From assembly GCA_003551705.1 (NCBI GenBank), contig PUNJ01000105.1:1-57634 (forward strand): a stretch of DNA of 57,634 nt, in the 5' to 3' direction. Position 1 is the first letter of the stretch; each line of letters starts with the position of its first letter. The notes under the pieces were generated by a model. That model ran no database searches, was not told the origin of the DNA, and was given only the letters and a program-made list of their open reading frames with translations. Shown here in pieces: positions 30,804 to 40,159 of the stretch. The position numbers and the translations under genes are program-made. The stretch comes from Chloroflexota bacterium. Its GTDB lineage: Bacteria > Chloroflexota > Dehalococcoidia > UBA2247 > RBG-13-53-26.

Positions 30804-30909
30804 TTTCTTGCGCAGGCTTATGGGTTCGGTTTTCAGGAACTTAATCGAGTTGTCTCCCAGGTTCTAGACAAGGTAACGGAACAATCCTTCAGATGCACCG
30901 CAGGGGCCT

Positions 30910-31266
30910 TTAGATTGCGTCCTTGATCAGTTCTATCCTTGTTACACGTCCCTGGCCGTCCAGGTCCATGGCCACTACATCAAACCGGCAGGCATCGGGC
31001 AAATCTTTATGTGTCTGTAGGTAGGTCAGGCCGGCGGAGACCAGCCTCCTTTGCTTCGCCCCGTTTATTGACTCCTCTGGAGACACCAGACCGGGCACAG
31101 TCCTGGAACGCACCTCTACAAAAACGAGACAATCTTCGTCCTGGGCTACGATGTCGATTTCGCCCGTCCGGCACCGGTAATTGGTCTCCTTTATGCGGTA
31201 TCCCTTCTTCCTGAGGAAGTCCGCTGCCTTGCTCTCGCACAGCTTCCCCATACTCTCCCTGCTCAA
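30910..31266 (-). CDS. yraN: YraN family endonuclease-like protein (UPF0102)
   Basis: GKLCESKAADFLRKKGYRIKETNYRCRTGEIDIVAQDEDCLVFVEVRSR. Confidence 0.9.
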   Translation of the reverse strand: MSRESMGKLCESKAADFLRKKGYRIKETNYRCRTGEIDIVAQDEDCLVFVEVRSRTVPGLVSPEESINGAKQRRLVSAGLTYLQTHKDLPDACRFDVVAMDLDGQGRVTRIELIKDAI

Positions 31267-31886
31267 GGCTTGATCACCTCCTTGTAAGGTGCGAAGGAAC
31301 GACGGTGTATTGAGGAGAAGCCAAGGTTCTTGAGACTCCGCAGGTGCTCCGCTGTGGCATACCCCTTGTGCACAGCCAGCCCGTATCCCGGATAGAAGCC
31401 GTCCAGTTCAGCCATGTAGCGGTCACGAGTAACCTTGGCAATGATAGATGCACAGGCAATCGACAAGCAGATTCGATCGCCGTGCACTACCGGGCATTGA
31501 GGAAGCCGTACCCTGGGCAGAGACAAGGCATCAACAAGTATGTAGTCCGGCGCTGTCCTTAACCGGGAAACGGCCAGGGTCATGGCTGTTCTTGTCGCCC
31601 GGACGATGCCGACGTTGTCTATATCGATGTGAGATACGATGCCCACACCGTAGGGAATTGCAGCCTCCCTTACCATTTCATAGATACTCTCCCTTTTTCC
31701 CGCCGGCAATTGCTTGCTGTCCCGGACCTGGCAAAGCCACGGTATGCTTGGATCCACGGGAAGTATAACGGCTGCAGCCACTACCGGACCGGCAATGGCA
31801 CCGCGTCCCACTTCATCAACGCCAGCTATCGACCAATAGCCCTGAGCCCTAACTTCCATTTCCTTGATAAAAGTAGGCGGTTCCAT
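31263..31886 (-). CDS. rnhB: Ribonuclease HII
   Basis: [38 protein letters not shown]. Confidence 0.95.
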   Translation of the reverse strand: MEPPTFIKEMEVRAQGYWSIAGVDEVGRGAIAGPVVAAAVILPVDPSIPWLCQVRDSKQLPAGKRESIYEMVREAAIPYGVGIVSHIDIDNVGIVRATRTAMTLAVSRLRTAPDYILVDALSLPRVRLPQCPVVHGDRICLSIACASIIAKVTRDRYMAELDGFYPGYGLAVHKGYATAEHLRSLKNLGFSSIHRRSFAPYKEVIKP

Positions 31887-32960
31887 CTAAGCTGCCTCAA
31901 TTGTCCCGCCACCCAGCAACCGCTCACCGTCATAAAAGACCGTTGCCTGGCCCGGCGTTACAGCCCTCTGCGCCTTATCAAATACAATCTCTGTCCGATC
32001 TTCACCGGGAAAAAGCGTCGCACTGGTTTCCGGTGACCTGTAGCGGACCTTGGCCTTCACGTTCAACGGCCCTATCGGTACCTGGTCCACATAGTGGACA
32101 CTGCTTATGGCAAACCTGGAAATATAGAGATTCTCAGAACTGCCCACCACCACCGTGTTATTCTCCGCATCGATGCCGGTAACGTAAAGGCGTTCCCCCC
32201 CTGAACACCCCAGCCCTGCACGCTGGCCCACTGTATAAAGCGCTACTCCGCCGTGCCTGCCCAGCACCCTGTTGCCCGCGTCTACCATGTTACCCGGCAC
32301 CATCTCAACTCGATTCTTCACGAAGTCCCGGTACCCGCCGTTCGCCGTAAAGCACAAATCCTGGCTTTTCCTTTTGTCCGCAACCGGTAGACCTCTTGTC
32401 CTGGCCATATCCCGCACTTCCGACTTAAGGTATTCGCCAAGAGGAAACAAAAGGTATTGTAGTTCGGACTGCCCCAGAGTATAGAGAAAGTACGTTTGAT
32501 CAGAGGAGGCATCCAGTGCCTTGTACAGTCCATACCTCCCGTCCTGCTGTTTGATTCTGGCGAAGTGCCCCGTGGCCAGACAAGCTGCGCCCATAGCTCG
32601 CACCCGAGCCAGGAGCAGATCAAACTTCACGTGCTGATTGCAGGCTATGCATGGATTGGGCGTCCTGCCCCTGACGTACTCCCTGCAGAAATAGTCGACA
32701 ACACAGGAATCAAACTCCTCTTCCAGGTTTAGCACATAGTGGGGTATACCCAGAATCCCACAAACATGGCCGGCATCGCCCAGGTCCACAGCAGAGCAGC
32801 AAGCAGGTTGGGTATGGTCCATACCATGTCGTTGCTCACACCAGAGCTTCATGGATACCCCGAAGACATCATAGCCGGCTTCCTGAAGCAAAGCTGCTGC
32901 AAGCGAGGAGTCTACGCCGCCGCTCATGGCCACAGCCACCCGGGTCCTGTTAATTACCAT
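31887..32960 (-). CDS. mnmA: tRNA-specific 2-thiouridylase
   Basis: VAVAMSGGVDSSLAAALL, PNPCIACNQHVKFD, DQTYFLYTL. Confidence 0.95.
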   Translation of the reverse strand: MVINRTRVAVAMSGGVDSSLAAALLQEAGYDVFGVSMKLWCEQRHGMDHTQPACCSAVDLGDAGHVCGILGIPHYVLNLEEEFDSCVVDYFCREYVRGRTPNPCIACNQHVKFDLLLARVRAMGAACLATGHFARIKQQDGRYGLYKALDASSDQTYFLYTLGQSELQYLLFPLGEYLKSEVRDMARTRGLPVADKRKSQDLCFTANGGYRDFVKNRVEMVPGNMVDAGNRVLGRHGGVALYTVGQRAGLGCSGGERLYVTGIDAENNTVVVGSSENLYISRFAISSVHYVDQVPIGPLNVKAKVRYRSPETSATLFPGEDRTEIVFDKAQRAVTPGQATVFYDGERLLGGGTIEAA

Positions 32961-32991
32961 CGTTTCAATTCCAGGCTTGCCGCTGGGATAT

Positions 32992-33612
32992 CTATGGCGT
33001 TGTATTGGGCAATAAGGCCTGGACCTCCGCCCAAATCCGGCCTCGTATCTGCTTCAGCGGCAGGGTTGCGTCAATCACACGCCAGCGCTGGGAATCCTGT
33101 CCCGCAAGATCGAGGTAGCCGTCCCGCACACGCTGGTGAAAGGCAACTTCTTCATCTTCAAAACGATCGGGACGGAGCGACTTCTTTCGGGCCAAGCCGA
33201 CATGGGCAGGCACATCCAGCAAGAACACCAGGTCCGGATGGATGCCTTGTGTAGATATCTTATTCACAAGTTCTATAGACCGGAAGTCAACCCCCCTGGC
33301 ATATCCCTGGTAAGCTTTTGTCGACTCAGTGTACCGATCGCAGACTACTATTATACCTCGTAACAGGTTTGGTTGTATCAATTCTGTAACCAACTGAGTC
33401 CGAGATGCCGCGATAACGAACAACTCAGCCAGCGGTGTAATATGCTTCACACGTGGACTTTTGAGTAGGTGTCTGAGCCTGTTGCCAAGAGGGGTACTCC
33501 CCGGTTCGTGAACCAGGATGGCGTCCAGACCAGCATCCAGTAACTTGCGATGAAGTTCCCTGGCCTGAGTACTCTTGCCGCTACCCTCGCCGCCTTCAAA
33601 GCTTATGAACAA
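32992..33612 (-). CDS. tmk: Thymidylate kinase
   Basis: MFISFEGGEGSGKSTQARELH, DRYTESTKAYQGYARG. Confidence 0.94.
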   Translation of the reverse strand: MFISFEGGEGSGKSTQARELHRKLLDAGLDAILVHEPGSTPLGNRLRHLLKSPRVKHITPLAELFVIAASRTQLVTELIQPNLLRGIIVVCDRYTESTKAYQGYARGVDFRSIELVNKISTQGIHPDLVFLLDVPAHVGLARKKSLRPDRFEDEEVAFHQRVRDGYLDLAGQDSQRWRVIDATLPLKQIRGRIWAEVQALLPNTTP

Positions 33613-33625
33613 AGCCGGCTACTTT

Positions 33626-35170
33626 CTACTCACGGAATATTTCCACACTGCGCTGCGGTTCCTTGCCCGAACTGCGAGAGGCAAGACTGTGACGCTCGGC
33701 CATCATATGCTGCAACCTTCGGATGTAAGCGCTGCGCGGGCTGAGTTGTACGGCCTCCCTGCCGCCAATGATTTCAACGATCGCCTCTTCCGCTTCCTTG
33801 AGGGCATGGTCCAAGGTTGTCGCCCTGCGCTTGCTCGAAGAAACCGATTCAAGGAACTGTCTCATATCAGCTATGTTGCTGCTTTTGAGAACGTATACCG
33901 GTATCCCGGCTGCCTCCGCGTCTCTCACTCTCTGGGGCTTTCGCCGGTAGTAGGTCTTCGAGGTAACCAGCAGATCAGCTTCGCGAAGGTCCGCCACGAC
34001 GCTTATCGGAATCTGCTTCTCTTTGGCTACCTGACGCAGTTTGGCCTGATTAATGCCGAAGGGATAGATGCTGGGCAGCGCCTCGCTTTCCACGAACGGT
34101 TCAGATTTGCTTGCTGTCTCAGGGGTAGCCGGGGAGGCATAGGACTGGATCCTTTCTCCCTTCTTGTGGAGTACGCCCTCCTCATCAAGCCAGCGCACCT
34201 GTGTGGTGATACGCCGCCCTCTGAGGATTGCATCGACTACCTCGGCCACATCGGGATGGACCGCAATCATGTTGAAACCCTGGATCTCGATAAGAACGTC
34301 GAAGGTAGGAGGAGCCTTTCTCTCCAGGATCGATTTCTGGGTCTTGCGGCGGCGAGCTTCTTCATCGCTGAGGGTGACTGTCTGTATTCCGCCTACCAAG
34401 TCCGATAGTGTGGGGTTGAACATCAGATTCTCCAGAGTGTTCCCGTGTGCCGTACCCACAAGCTGCACCCCCCTCTCAGCAATGGTGCGGGCCGCCATGG
34501 CTTCCAGCTCGGTGCCTATTTCATCAATGACGATGGCCTCTGGCATATGGTTCTCCACAGCTTCAATCATGACAGCGTGCTGGAGCAATGGGGTAACCAC
34601 CTGCATTCTCCGTGCATGGCCGATAGCGGGATGCGGTATATCGCCGTCTCCGGCTATTTCGTTGGACGTGTCCACGATGATAACCCGCTTGCGCAACTCA
34701 TCTGCCAGTACACGCCCCACCTCTCTTAGCATGGTTGTCTTACCCACGCCCGGGCGGCCCAACAGGAGTATGCTCTTGCCCGACTGAACAAGGTCTTCGG
34801 TCAGCTTGATGGTGCCGAACACCGCCCGGCCAACACGGCATGTCAGACCGATGATCCGGCCTTGCCTGTTACGAAAAGCCGATATCCTGTGAAGCGTCCT
34901 CTCAATACCCGCACGGTTGTCCTCACCAAAAGCACCTATCCTTGAAGTCACGTACTCTATATCCTGATAAGTCACCTCATCACCATTAACGGTGATTTCG
35001 TAATTCATAAACCTGGCTTCGGGCATCCTGCCCAAGTCCATGACCACTTCGAGAAGTTCGGCGCGATCCTCATGCCGCCTTATTGGCCCCGCTATGGGGG
35101 GAGGCAGAACATCAAAAAGGGCATCCAGGTCGTCGATTATAGTCTGTTGCATTCTCCACTCTTCCCTCAA
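33626..35170 (-). CDS. AAA ATPase with C-terminal R3H-like nucleic-acid-binding region (SpoIIIAA/Ycf45-like)
   Basis: LLLGRPGVGKTTMLREVGRVLADELRKRVIIVDTSNEIAGDGDIPHPAIGHARRMQV; C-terminal SPRSAYIRRLQHMMAERHSLASRSSGKEPQRSV. Confidence 0.85.
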   Translation of the reverse strand: MREEWRMQQTIIDDLDALFDVLPPPIAGPIRRHEDRAELLEVVMDLGRMPEARFMNYEITVNGDEVTYQDIEYVTSRIGAFGEDNRAGIERTLHRISAFRNRQGRIIGLTCRVGRAVFGTIKLTEDLVQSGKSILLLGRPGVGKTTMLREVGRVLADELRKRVIIVDTSNEIAGDGDIPHPAIGHARRMQVVTPLLQHAVMIEAVENHMPEAIVIDEIGTELEAMAARTIAERGVQLVGTAHGNTLENLMFNPTLSDLVGGIQTVTLSDEEARRRKTQKSILERKAPPTFDVLIEIQGFNMIAVHPDVAEVVDAILRGRRITTQVRWLDEEGVLHKKGERIQSYASPATPETASKSEPFVESEALPSIYPFGINQAKLRQVAKEKQIPISVVADLREADLLVTSKTYYRRKPQRVRDAEAAGIPVYVLKSSNIADMRQFLESVSSSKRRATTLDHALKEAEEAIVEIIGGREAVQLSPRSAYIRRLQHMMAERHSLASRSSGKEPQRSVEIFRE

Positions 35171-36084
35171 GCACTGGCCGGGATCAGGCAGGGCAGCTTC
35201 TTGCGGTATACTGGCTCCTTGCTCAGGACTTCATAACTGCCTAGGACAGAGAACCCATAAGATTGCAGCAAGCTCGACACACGTGCCTGATGACTCGGCA
35301 GAAGACAGGCTCTAGTACGGCAGCCTTCAAGGAGACGTAGCCCGTTGTCCACAATCTGTTCCATTTCTTCTTCGGGTAGCGTCAGTATATCAAGCTGTCC
35401 GTGCTGTCTTTTCCTTCGCATGTTAAACCAGGCACTGATCTGGCCGCCTTTCTCAAAGACCCATTCGCTCCCCAAACCTCGCTCCCTGTTCACCTTCCAG
35501 TCCTTGTAAGTTAGTCCTTCGACCCGTTGTATGGAAGCAGGCACGGTCTTCCGGTACAAATCAAAAAGCCCGTATTCGTCCTCCCATCTTCTGCGGCGCA
35601 ATAGAGTAGGACCGTCATCTACAAATCCGGCTCCGCTGTCTTCGTTGCTGCAATAATACAGGTCTTCGCGAAGATATGGCGAGAAACCCGCGTTACAAGC
35701 AGCATCGAGAAGGGAATCATCTGCGGGAAGCCGGAGGAAGATCCTTTCAATTCCCAGTTCACCCCCGGTCAAGCTCAATCTTTCCAGTAGCGAGGCGGCA
35801 CAGTCAGTATCGCAATTCTTGAGGACCAGATGTTCCACTTCCCACGTACACAGGTGTGCACGACTTCTCACCGCTGCCAGTCCCCGGAAATCGAGTCCAT
35901 TCATCTTGACCCAGGTATGGCGTCTGTCTCGCAGGTTCATGGACCGGATCAGAAGTCTTGCCATGCTGGGCAAAATAGCAGCTTCTGAAGAACCCACATT
36001 CTCCTTAGTGCTGGCCACATCCGACAGCAAGCCGTTTTGCGTGACTATCACAAAAAGGTCTATGGGTAGAAAGGACCGTATCAT
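35167..36084 (-). CDS. Hypothetical protein, possible GNAT-fold
   Basis: ORF in the same strand run, 4-bp overlap with 33626-35170. Confidence 0.6.
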   Translation of the reverse strand: MIRSFLPIDLFVIVTQNGLLSDVASTKENVGSSEAAILPSMARLLIRSMNLRDRRHTWVKMNGLDFRGLAAVRSRAHLCTWEVEHLVLKNCDTDCAASLLERLSLTGGELGIERIFLRLPADDSLLDAACNAGFSPYLREDLYYCSNEDSGAGFVDDGPTLLRRRRWEDEYGLFDLYRKTVPASIQRVEGLTYKDWKVNRERGLGSEWVFEKGGQISAWFNMRRKRQHGQLDILTLPEEEMEQIVDNGLRLLEGCRTRACLLPSHQARVSSLLQSYGFSVLGSYEVLSKEPVYRKKLPCLIPASA

Positions 36085-36095
36085 TTAACTCAATC

Positions 36096-36977
36096 TTACC
36101 AACCCCTGGTTGCTATCAACTCTTCCCCCGGTATCGTTCTTATATCCAGCCCGGGCATGGCCTCACCCAAACCCCTGGAAACCTCAGCAACGATCTTTGC
36201 ATCTTGATAGTGGGTTGTAGCCTTGACGATGGCTTTCGCTCTCGCTTCAGGGTCCGACGATTTGAAGATTCCCGACCCTACAAAGACACCATCCGCTCCC
36301 AACTGCATCATTAGCGCCGCATCTGCAGGTGTTGCAACACCCCCGGCAGCAAAATTTACTACCGGCAACTTGCCCGCCTTCTGCACTTCCATGAGCAAAT
36401 CCATAGGCGCACCTAGGGCTTTAGCCTCGGCCATCAATTCTTCACGTGGCATATTCATTATCTTCCGCAGTCCATCCATAACCGCTCTGATATGCTTGAC
36501 AGCCTCCACGATATTCCCTGTTCCAGCTTCCCCCTTGGTGCGGATCATGGTTGCACCCTCAGCTATGCGCCTTAACGCTTCACCAAGATCACGGCATCCA
36601 CAAACGAACGGCACCTTGAAATCGTGCTTCCACACATGGTGTGACTCGTCTGCAGGAGTCAATACTTCCGATTCGTCTATATAGTCCACCCCGAGAGCCT
36701 CCAGCACCTCGGCCTCGACAAAGTGGCCAATCCGGCATTTTGCCATAACTGGAATACTGACACTCTTCATTATAGCCAAAATAATGTCCGGGTCTGCCAT
36801 ACGAGCCACTCCGCCTGCCGCTCTAATATCGGACGGCACTCGCTCCAGGGCCATAACCGCGCAGGCTCCGGCTTGCTCCGCTATCCTCGCGTGCTCGGGA
36901 GTGACCACATCCATGATTACCCCGCCCTTCAACATCTGAGCGAGACCCGTCTTGACAGCCCAGGTCCCTTTTTCCAT
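36096..36977 (-). CDS. pdxS: Pyridoxal 5'-phosphate synthase subunit PdxS
   Basis: [56 protein letters not shown]. Confidence 0.96.
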   Translation of the reverse strand: MEKGTWAVKTGLAQMLKGGVIMDVVTPEHARIAEQAGACAVMALERVPSDIRAAGGVARMADPDIILAIMKSVSIPVMAKCRIGHFVEAEVLEALGVDYIDESEVLTPADESHHVWKHDFKVPFVCGCRDLGEALRRIAEGATMIRTKGEAGTGNIVEAVKHIRAVMDGLRKIMNMPREELMAEAKALGAPMDLLMEVQKAGKLPVVNFAAGGVATPADAALMMQLGADGVFVGSGIFKSSDPEARAKAIVKATTHYQDAKIVAEVSRGLGEAMPGLDIRTIPGEELIATRGW

Positions 36978-37150
36978 TCCTACCTCCTACCATACAGAGG
37001 ATAATCTTAGCAGTTATAATCTTCAATACAGCAACAAACTGCCTCTGACTCCTGATCGTATCCACTACGAGTTTATGTTATATTTTATAGCGGTGGTCTG
37101 TCATTTAGCAAGTGATACGGCAGCTATCTGGATCAAGCAGGGGTATAGAT

Positions 37151-38338
37151 TTGTACGATACACTCATAATCGGCGCAGGGCCTACCGGGAACTACATTGC
37201 TGCTCAACTGGCCCGGTTCGGACACAGGGTCATGGTCATAGAAAGGCAGGTCCGTTTCGGCAAGTCTACCTGCTGCACAGGGATTGTAGGCAAGGAATGC
37301 CTGAATACCTTTTCCATAGGCAGGGAAGCTGTCGTTAACGAAGCAAGATCGGCCACTTTCTTCGCTCCATCCGGCAAGTCCCTGGAACTTTCCAGGCCGG
37401 ATACTCAAGCATATATCCTGGACCGAAAGATATTCGACGATTACTTGGCCCGCCATGCCCAAGCGCAAGGTGTGGAATACCTGATGAACACCCGTGTGAA
37501 TGACATCCAGACCTCCTCCACAGGCGTACGTGTGGCGGCCGCCAGCAACGGACGCAAAGTTGTGCTGGAAGGCAAGTGTGCCGTTCTTGCCTGTGGATTT
37601 GGCTCGAATTTGCCGGTAGGTTCACGCTCGGGCAAAGAGGGTGACTTCGTGATGGGTGCACAAGCTGAAGTGGCGCTATCCGACGACCGGGGAGTGGAAG
37701 TCTATTTCGGCAACAGTGTTGCACCAGGTTTTTTTGCCTGGCTTGTACCTACCATAGCCGGTCAAGGGCTGGCCGGCCTGATGACACGAAGCCATACAAG
37801 TTTGCACATGCAAGAGTTTCTCCACAGCCTGCAAGCGAGCGGCCGTATAGGCTCCCAGCAAGGAGAAGTCAAATTCGGCGGCATCCCGCTCAAACCTTTG
37901 CGGCGGACTTCCGGCAAAAGAATACTCTATGTCGGCGACGCGGCTGGGCAGGTGAAACCGACCACCGGTGGGGGTATTTACTATGGGCTGACTTGTGCCC
38001 GGATAGCAGTAGATGTCCTGCACCGGGCAATCAGCAGGAACGAATTCAGCAGCCGGACAATGTCAAGATATGACAGGCGTTGGAAGAGGCTGCTATTGCG
38101 GGAACTGAGGATGGGCCACCGGGCTCGCTGGCTATTCGAAAGACTGGATGACCATCAGATAGAACGTCTCTTCGATCTGGCGCGAGCCAGGCAGATAGAC
38201 CGATGGATGCAACACTACGATGGGTTCTCCTTTGACGGGCACGGACAGCTTCTACTGGCAATCGCCCGTTACCTGGGGCCTTTCGGTTGCTTTTCCGCAG
38301 TGCGCACGCTGTCAACCGGCTGGCTGAGACCCCGGTGA
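37151..38338 (+). CDS. Geranylgeranyl reductase-family NAD(P)/FAD-dependent oxidoreductase
   Basis: LYDTLIIGAGPTGNYIAAQLARFGHRVMVIERQ, GKSTCCTGIVGKECL, VGDAAGQVKPTTGGGIYYGLTCARIAVDVL; TTG start. Confidence 0.82.
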   Translation: MYDTLIIGAGPTGNYIAAQLARFGHRVMVIERQVRFGKSTCCTGIVGKECLNTFSIGREAVVNEARSATFFAPSGKSLELSRPDTQAYILDRKIFDDYLARHAQAQGVEYLMNTRVNDIQTSSTGVRVAAASNGRKVVLEGKCAVLACGFGSNLPVGSRSGKEGDFVMGAQAEVALSDDRGVEVYFGNSVAPGFFAWLVPTIAGQGLAGLMTRSHTSLHMQEFLHSLQASGRIGSQQGEVKFGGIPLKPLRRTSGKRILYVGDAAGQVKPTTGGGIYYGLTCARIAVDVLHRAISRNEFSSRTMSRYDRRWKRLLLRELRMGHRARWLFERLDDHQIERLFDLARARQIDRWMQHYDGFSFDGHGQLLLAIARYLGPFGCFSAVRTLSTGWLRPR

Positions 38339-38416
38339 TTAGTCCCAAACCTGTTTACCTTTCTCAAGGTTTGCGGTTAAACTGTTCCCACTTATATTAT
38401 CATGAGGAGGTGCGGC

Positions 38417-39424
38417 ATGAGTGGAAGCCTGTGGGACCGTGAATTCAAACCCTCTGATGATGCCTTGCATCCTTCGGAATCGCCGGGCAGGTGGGAGTGG
38501 TGGTATTTCGATGCCGATTTTACAGACGGCCATTCCATTGCCGGTTCTTTTCATTTTGGCAGCCCCCGACCACCCGCCTATCCAGATGCCAGGTTCATAG
38601 AGATCACACTTTACGACCCCCAGGGGAATAAGCAGCTTACCAGGAAGCGTTATCCAATTGAGCAGTGCTACGCTTCGCTGGATGCGTGCAAGGTCACCAT
38701 CGGTCCTAACATCTACGAGGGAGACCTCCCGAATTACCACATAGCGTTCCGGGAGGGCGCTTTCGGTTGCGATCTGCATTACGAGAGCCTTGTACAGCCG
38801 TACGGCCCTGTAGAAACAGGATGGGGCGGCAGCACCATGGGCTGGTCAAACAGCGCCGCCCGGTCGAAAGTTACAGGTACCATCACTTGGGAGGGCAAAA
38901 CCATCCCTGTTAGGGGCGAAGGATACCACGACCATAACTGGGCCGATGCTCCCATGTCGGCAGCTACCCTGACCGCCAACGCCTTCTGGGGCAGGCTGTA
39001 TCTGGAAGAATGGACCTTGAACTGGCAGGGTGGCCGGATGATCAGGAAAATGGACCACCGCCCGGCCGGGCGTCTGATCGTATGGAAGAACTGGGATATC
39101 GTAGCAATCACGGACAAGGTGAGCGGCACACCCACGGGGTACACCACAACAGAGACCGGCATCGAATACCCCCGCCGCATAGTTATCTCTTGCCACGACC
39201 CCGGGGTCGCCGAGGGCGATATGAGACTACAGGTAGAAAAGGTCATCCACTTCATGGACCTTCATAGCAGGCTCAAACCTTTTGAAAGGTGGTTCGAGGA
39301 AACCTTCGTTGGGCCTTCCCGCTACTACCGTCACCGCTTTGCTTATGACTTGGACCTGCTCATCTGCGGAGAGAGAGTGCATAACACAGGTTCCAGTTGG
39401 TGCGAGCACCATCGATGGGCGTGA
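38417..39424 (+). CDS. CrtC/AttH lipocalin-like protein (hydroxyneurosporene synthase-like fold)
   Basis: WEWWYFDADFTDGHSIAGSFHF, GEGYHDHNWADAPM; RBS GAGGAGG. Confidence 0.7.
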   Translation: MSGSLWDREFKPSDDALHPSESPGRWEWWYFDADFTDGHSIAGSFHFGSPRPPAYPDARFIEITLYDPQGNKQLTRKRYPIEQCYASLDACKVTIGPNIYEGDLPNYHIAFREGAFGCDLHYESLVQPYGPVETGWGGSTMGWSNSAARSKVTGTITWEGKTIPVRGEGYHDHNWADAPMSAATLTANAFWGRLYLEEWTLNWQGGRMIRKMDHRPAGRLIVWKNWDIVAITDKVSGTPTGYTTTETGIEYPRRIVISCHDPGVAEGDMRLQVEKVIHFMDLHSRLKPFERWFEETFVGPSRYYRHRFAYDLDLLICGERVHNTGSSWCEHHRWA

Positions 39425-39482
39425 CCGCCATGGCCACCACCCGAATAACTGGAATAGTGAGGAAGAAAGGGGGCACGGCAAA

Positions 39483-39950
39483 ATGACGGACAACATGAAC
39501 GAGAAGCTGGCAGCCAAGCTGGCTGAAGTAGTTGACAAGGCCCGTGAGACCTTCACGGACCTCTGGGCCGAGAGGGCAGACGCAGGCGGCAGCCCGATGA
39601 GCGAGGACGATAAGAGACTGGTGGAGAAGCTGTTTTCGAGTGTGGTCAATGGTCATGTGGTGACTGAACTGATGGCCCTGACCTCTTACCGGATCTATGC
39701 TGGAACGAATGAGACCGGAATACTCACCAAGATCGTTCCTTCCCTCCTGGGGGCGATTGAGGATAAGACGGAAGAACTTCCCAATACGGTCAGTGAGAAG
39801 GTCGGTGGGCTGGACGAAATGGCAAGAAACATGTTGGAAGCGTCCGCTGAAAATGACCCTCTCATAAGGCATCTCTTGCAGGGCGTCGCGGAAGGAACCC
39901 CACTCAGGGTGTCCTTCAATGCCGTGGTCCTGGGACTGCTGGAACGGTAG
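39483..39950 (+). CDS. Hypothetical protein (about 155 aa)
   Basis: ORF with ATG start; downstream of the CrtC-like gene. Confidence 0.6.
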   Translation: MTDNMNEKLAAKLAEVVDKARETFTDLWAERADAGGSPMSEDDKRLVEKLFSSVVNGHVVTELMALTSYRIYAGTNETGILTKIVPSLLGAIEDKTEELPNTVSEKVGGLDEMARNMLEASAENDPLIRHLLQGVAEGTPLRVSFNAVVLGLLER

Positions 39951-40044
39951 GAAGGGACTTCTATGCTGCCCCAGGGAGCGTAGCGCAATAACTTAGGCTC
40001 AAGCATTCTCTGCATTTTGTGCCCGCTACGCCATGCCGGAGGTA

Positions 40045-40073
40045 TTGTCAAACTGGACCGATCGCGCTAGAAT
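40045..40073 (+). promoter_or_regulatory. Sigma70-like promoter for the hybrid kinase
   Basis: TTGTCA - 17 bp - TAGAAT. Confidence 0.65.
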
Positions 40074-40078
40074 CGCGC
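40061..40078 (+). repeat. Direct repeat ATCGCGC-N4-ATCGCGC (11-bp period)
   Basis: Read directly; flanks and overlaps the -10 element. Confidence 0.75.
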
Positions 40079-40159
40079 AAACGTCTCCCCCTTATTCTGG
40101 GAAACCGCACATGAATGAGGAGCCGTAGACTGTTTCTGCCTGCTGCAGGGGGTGTCCAC

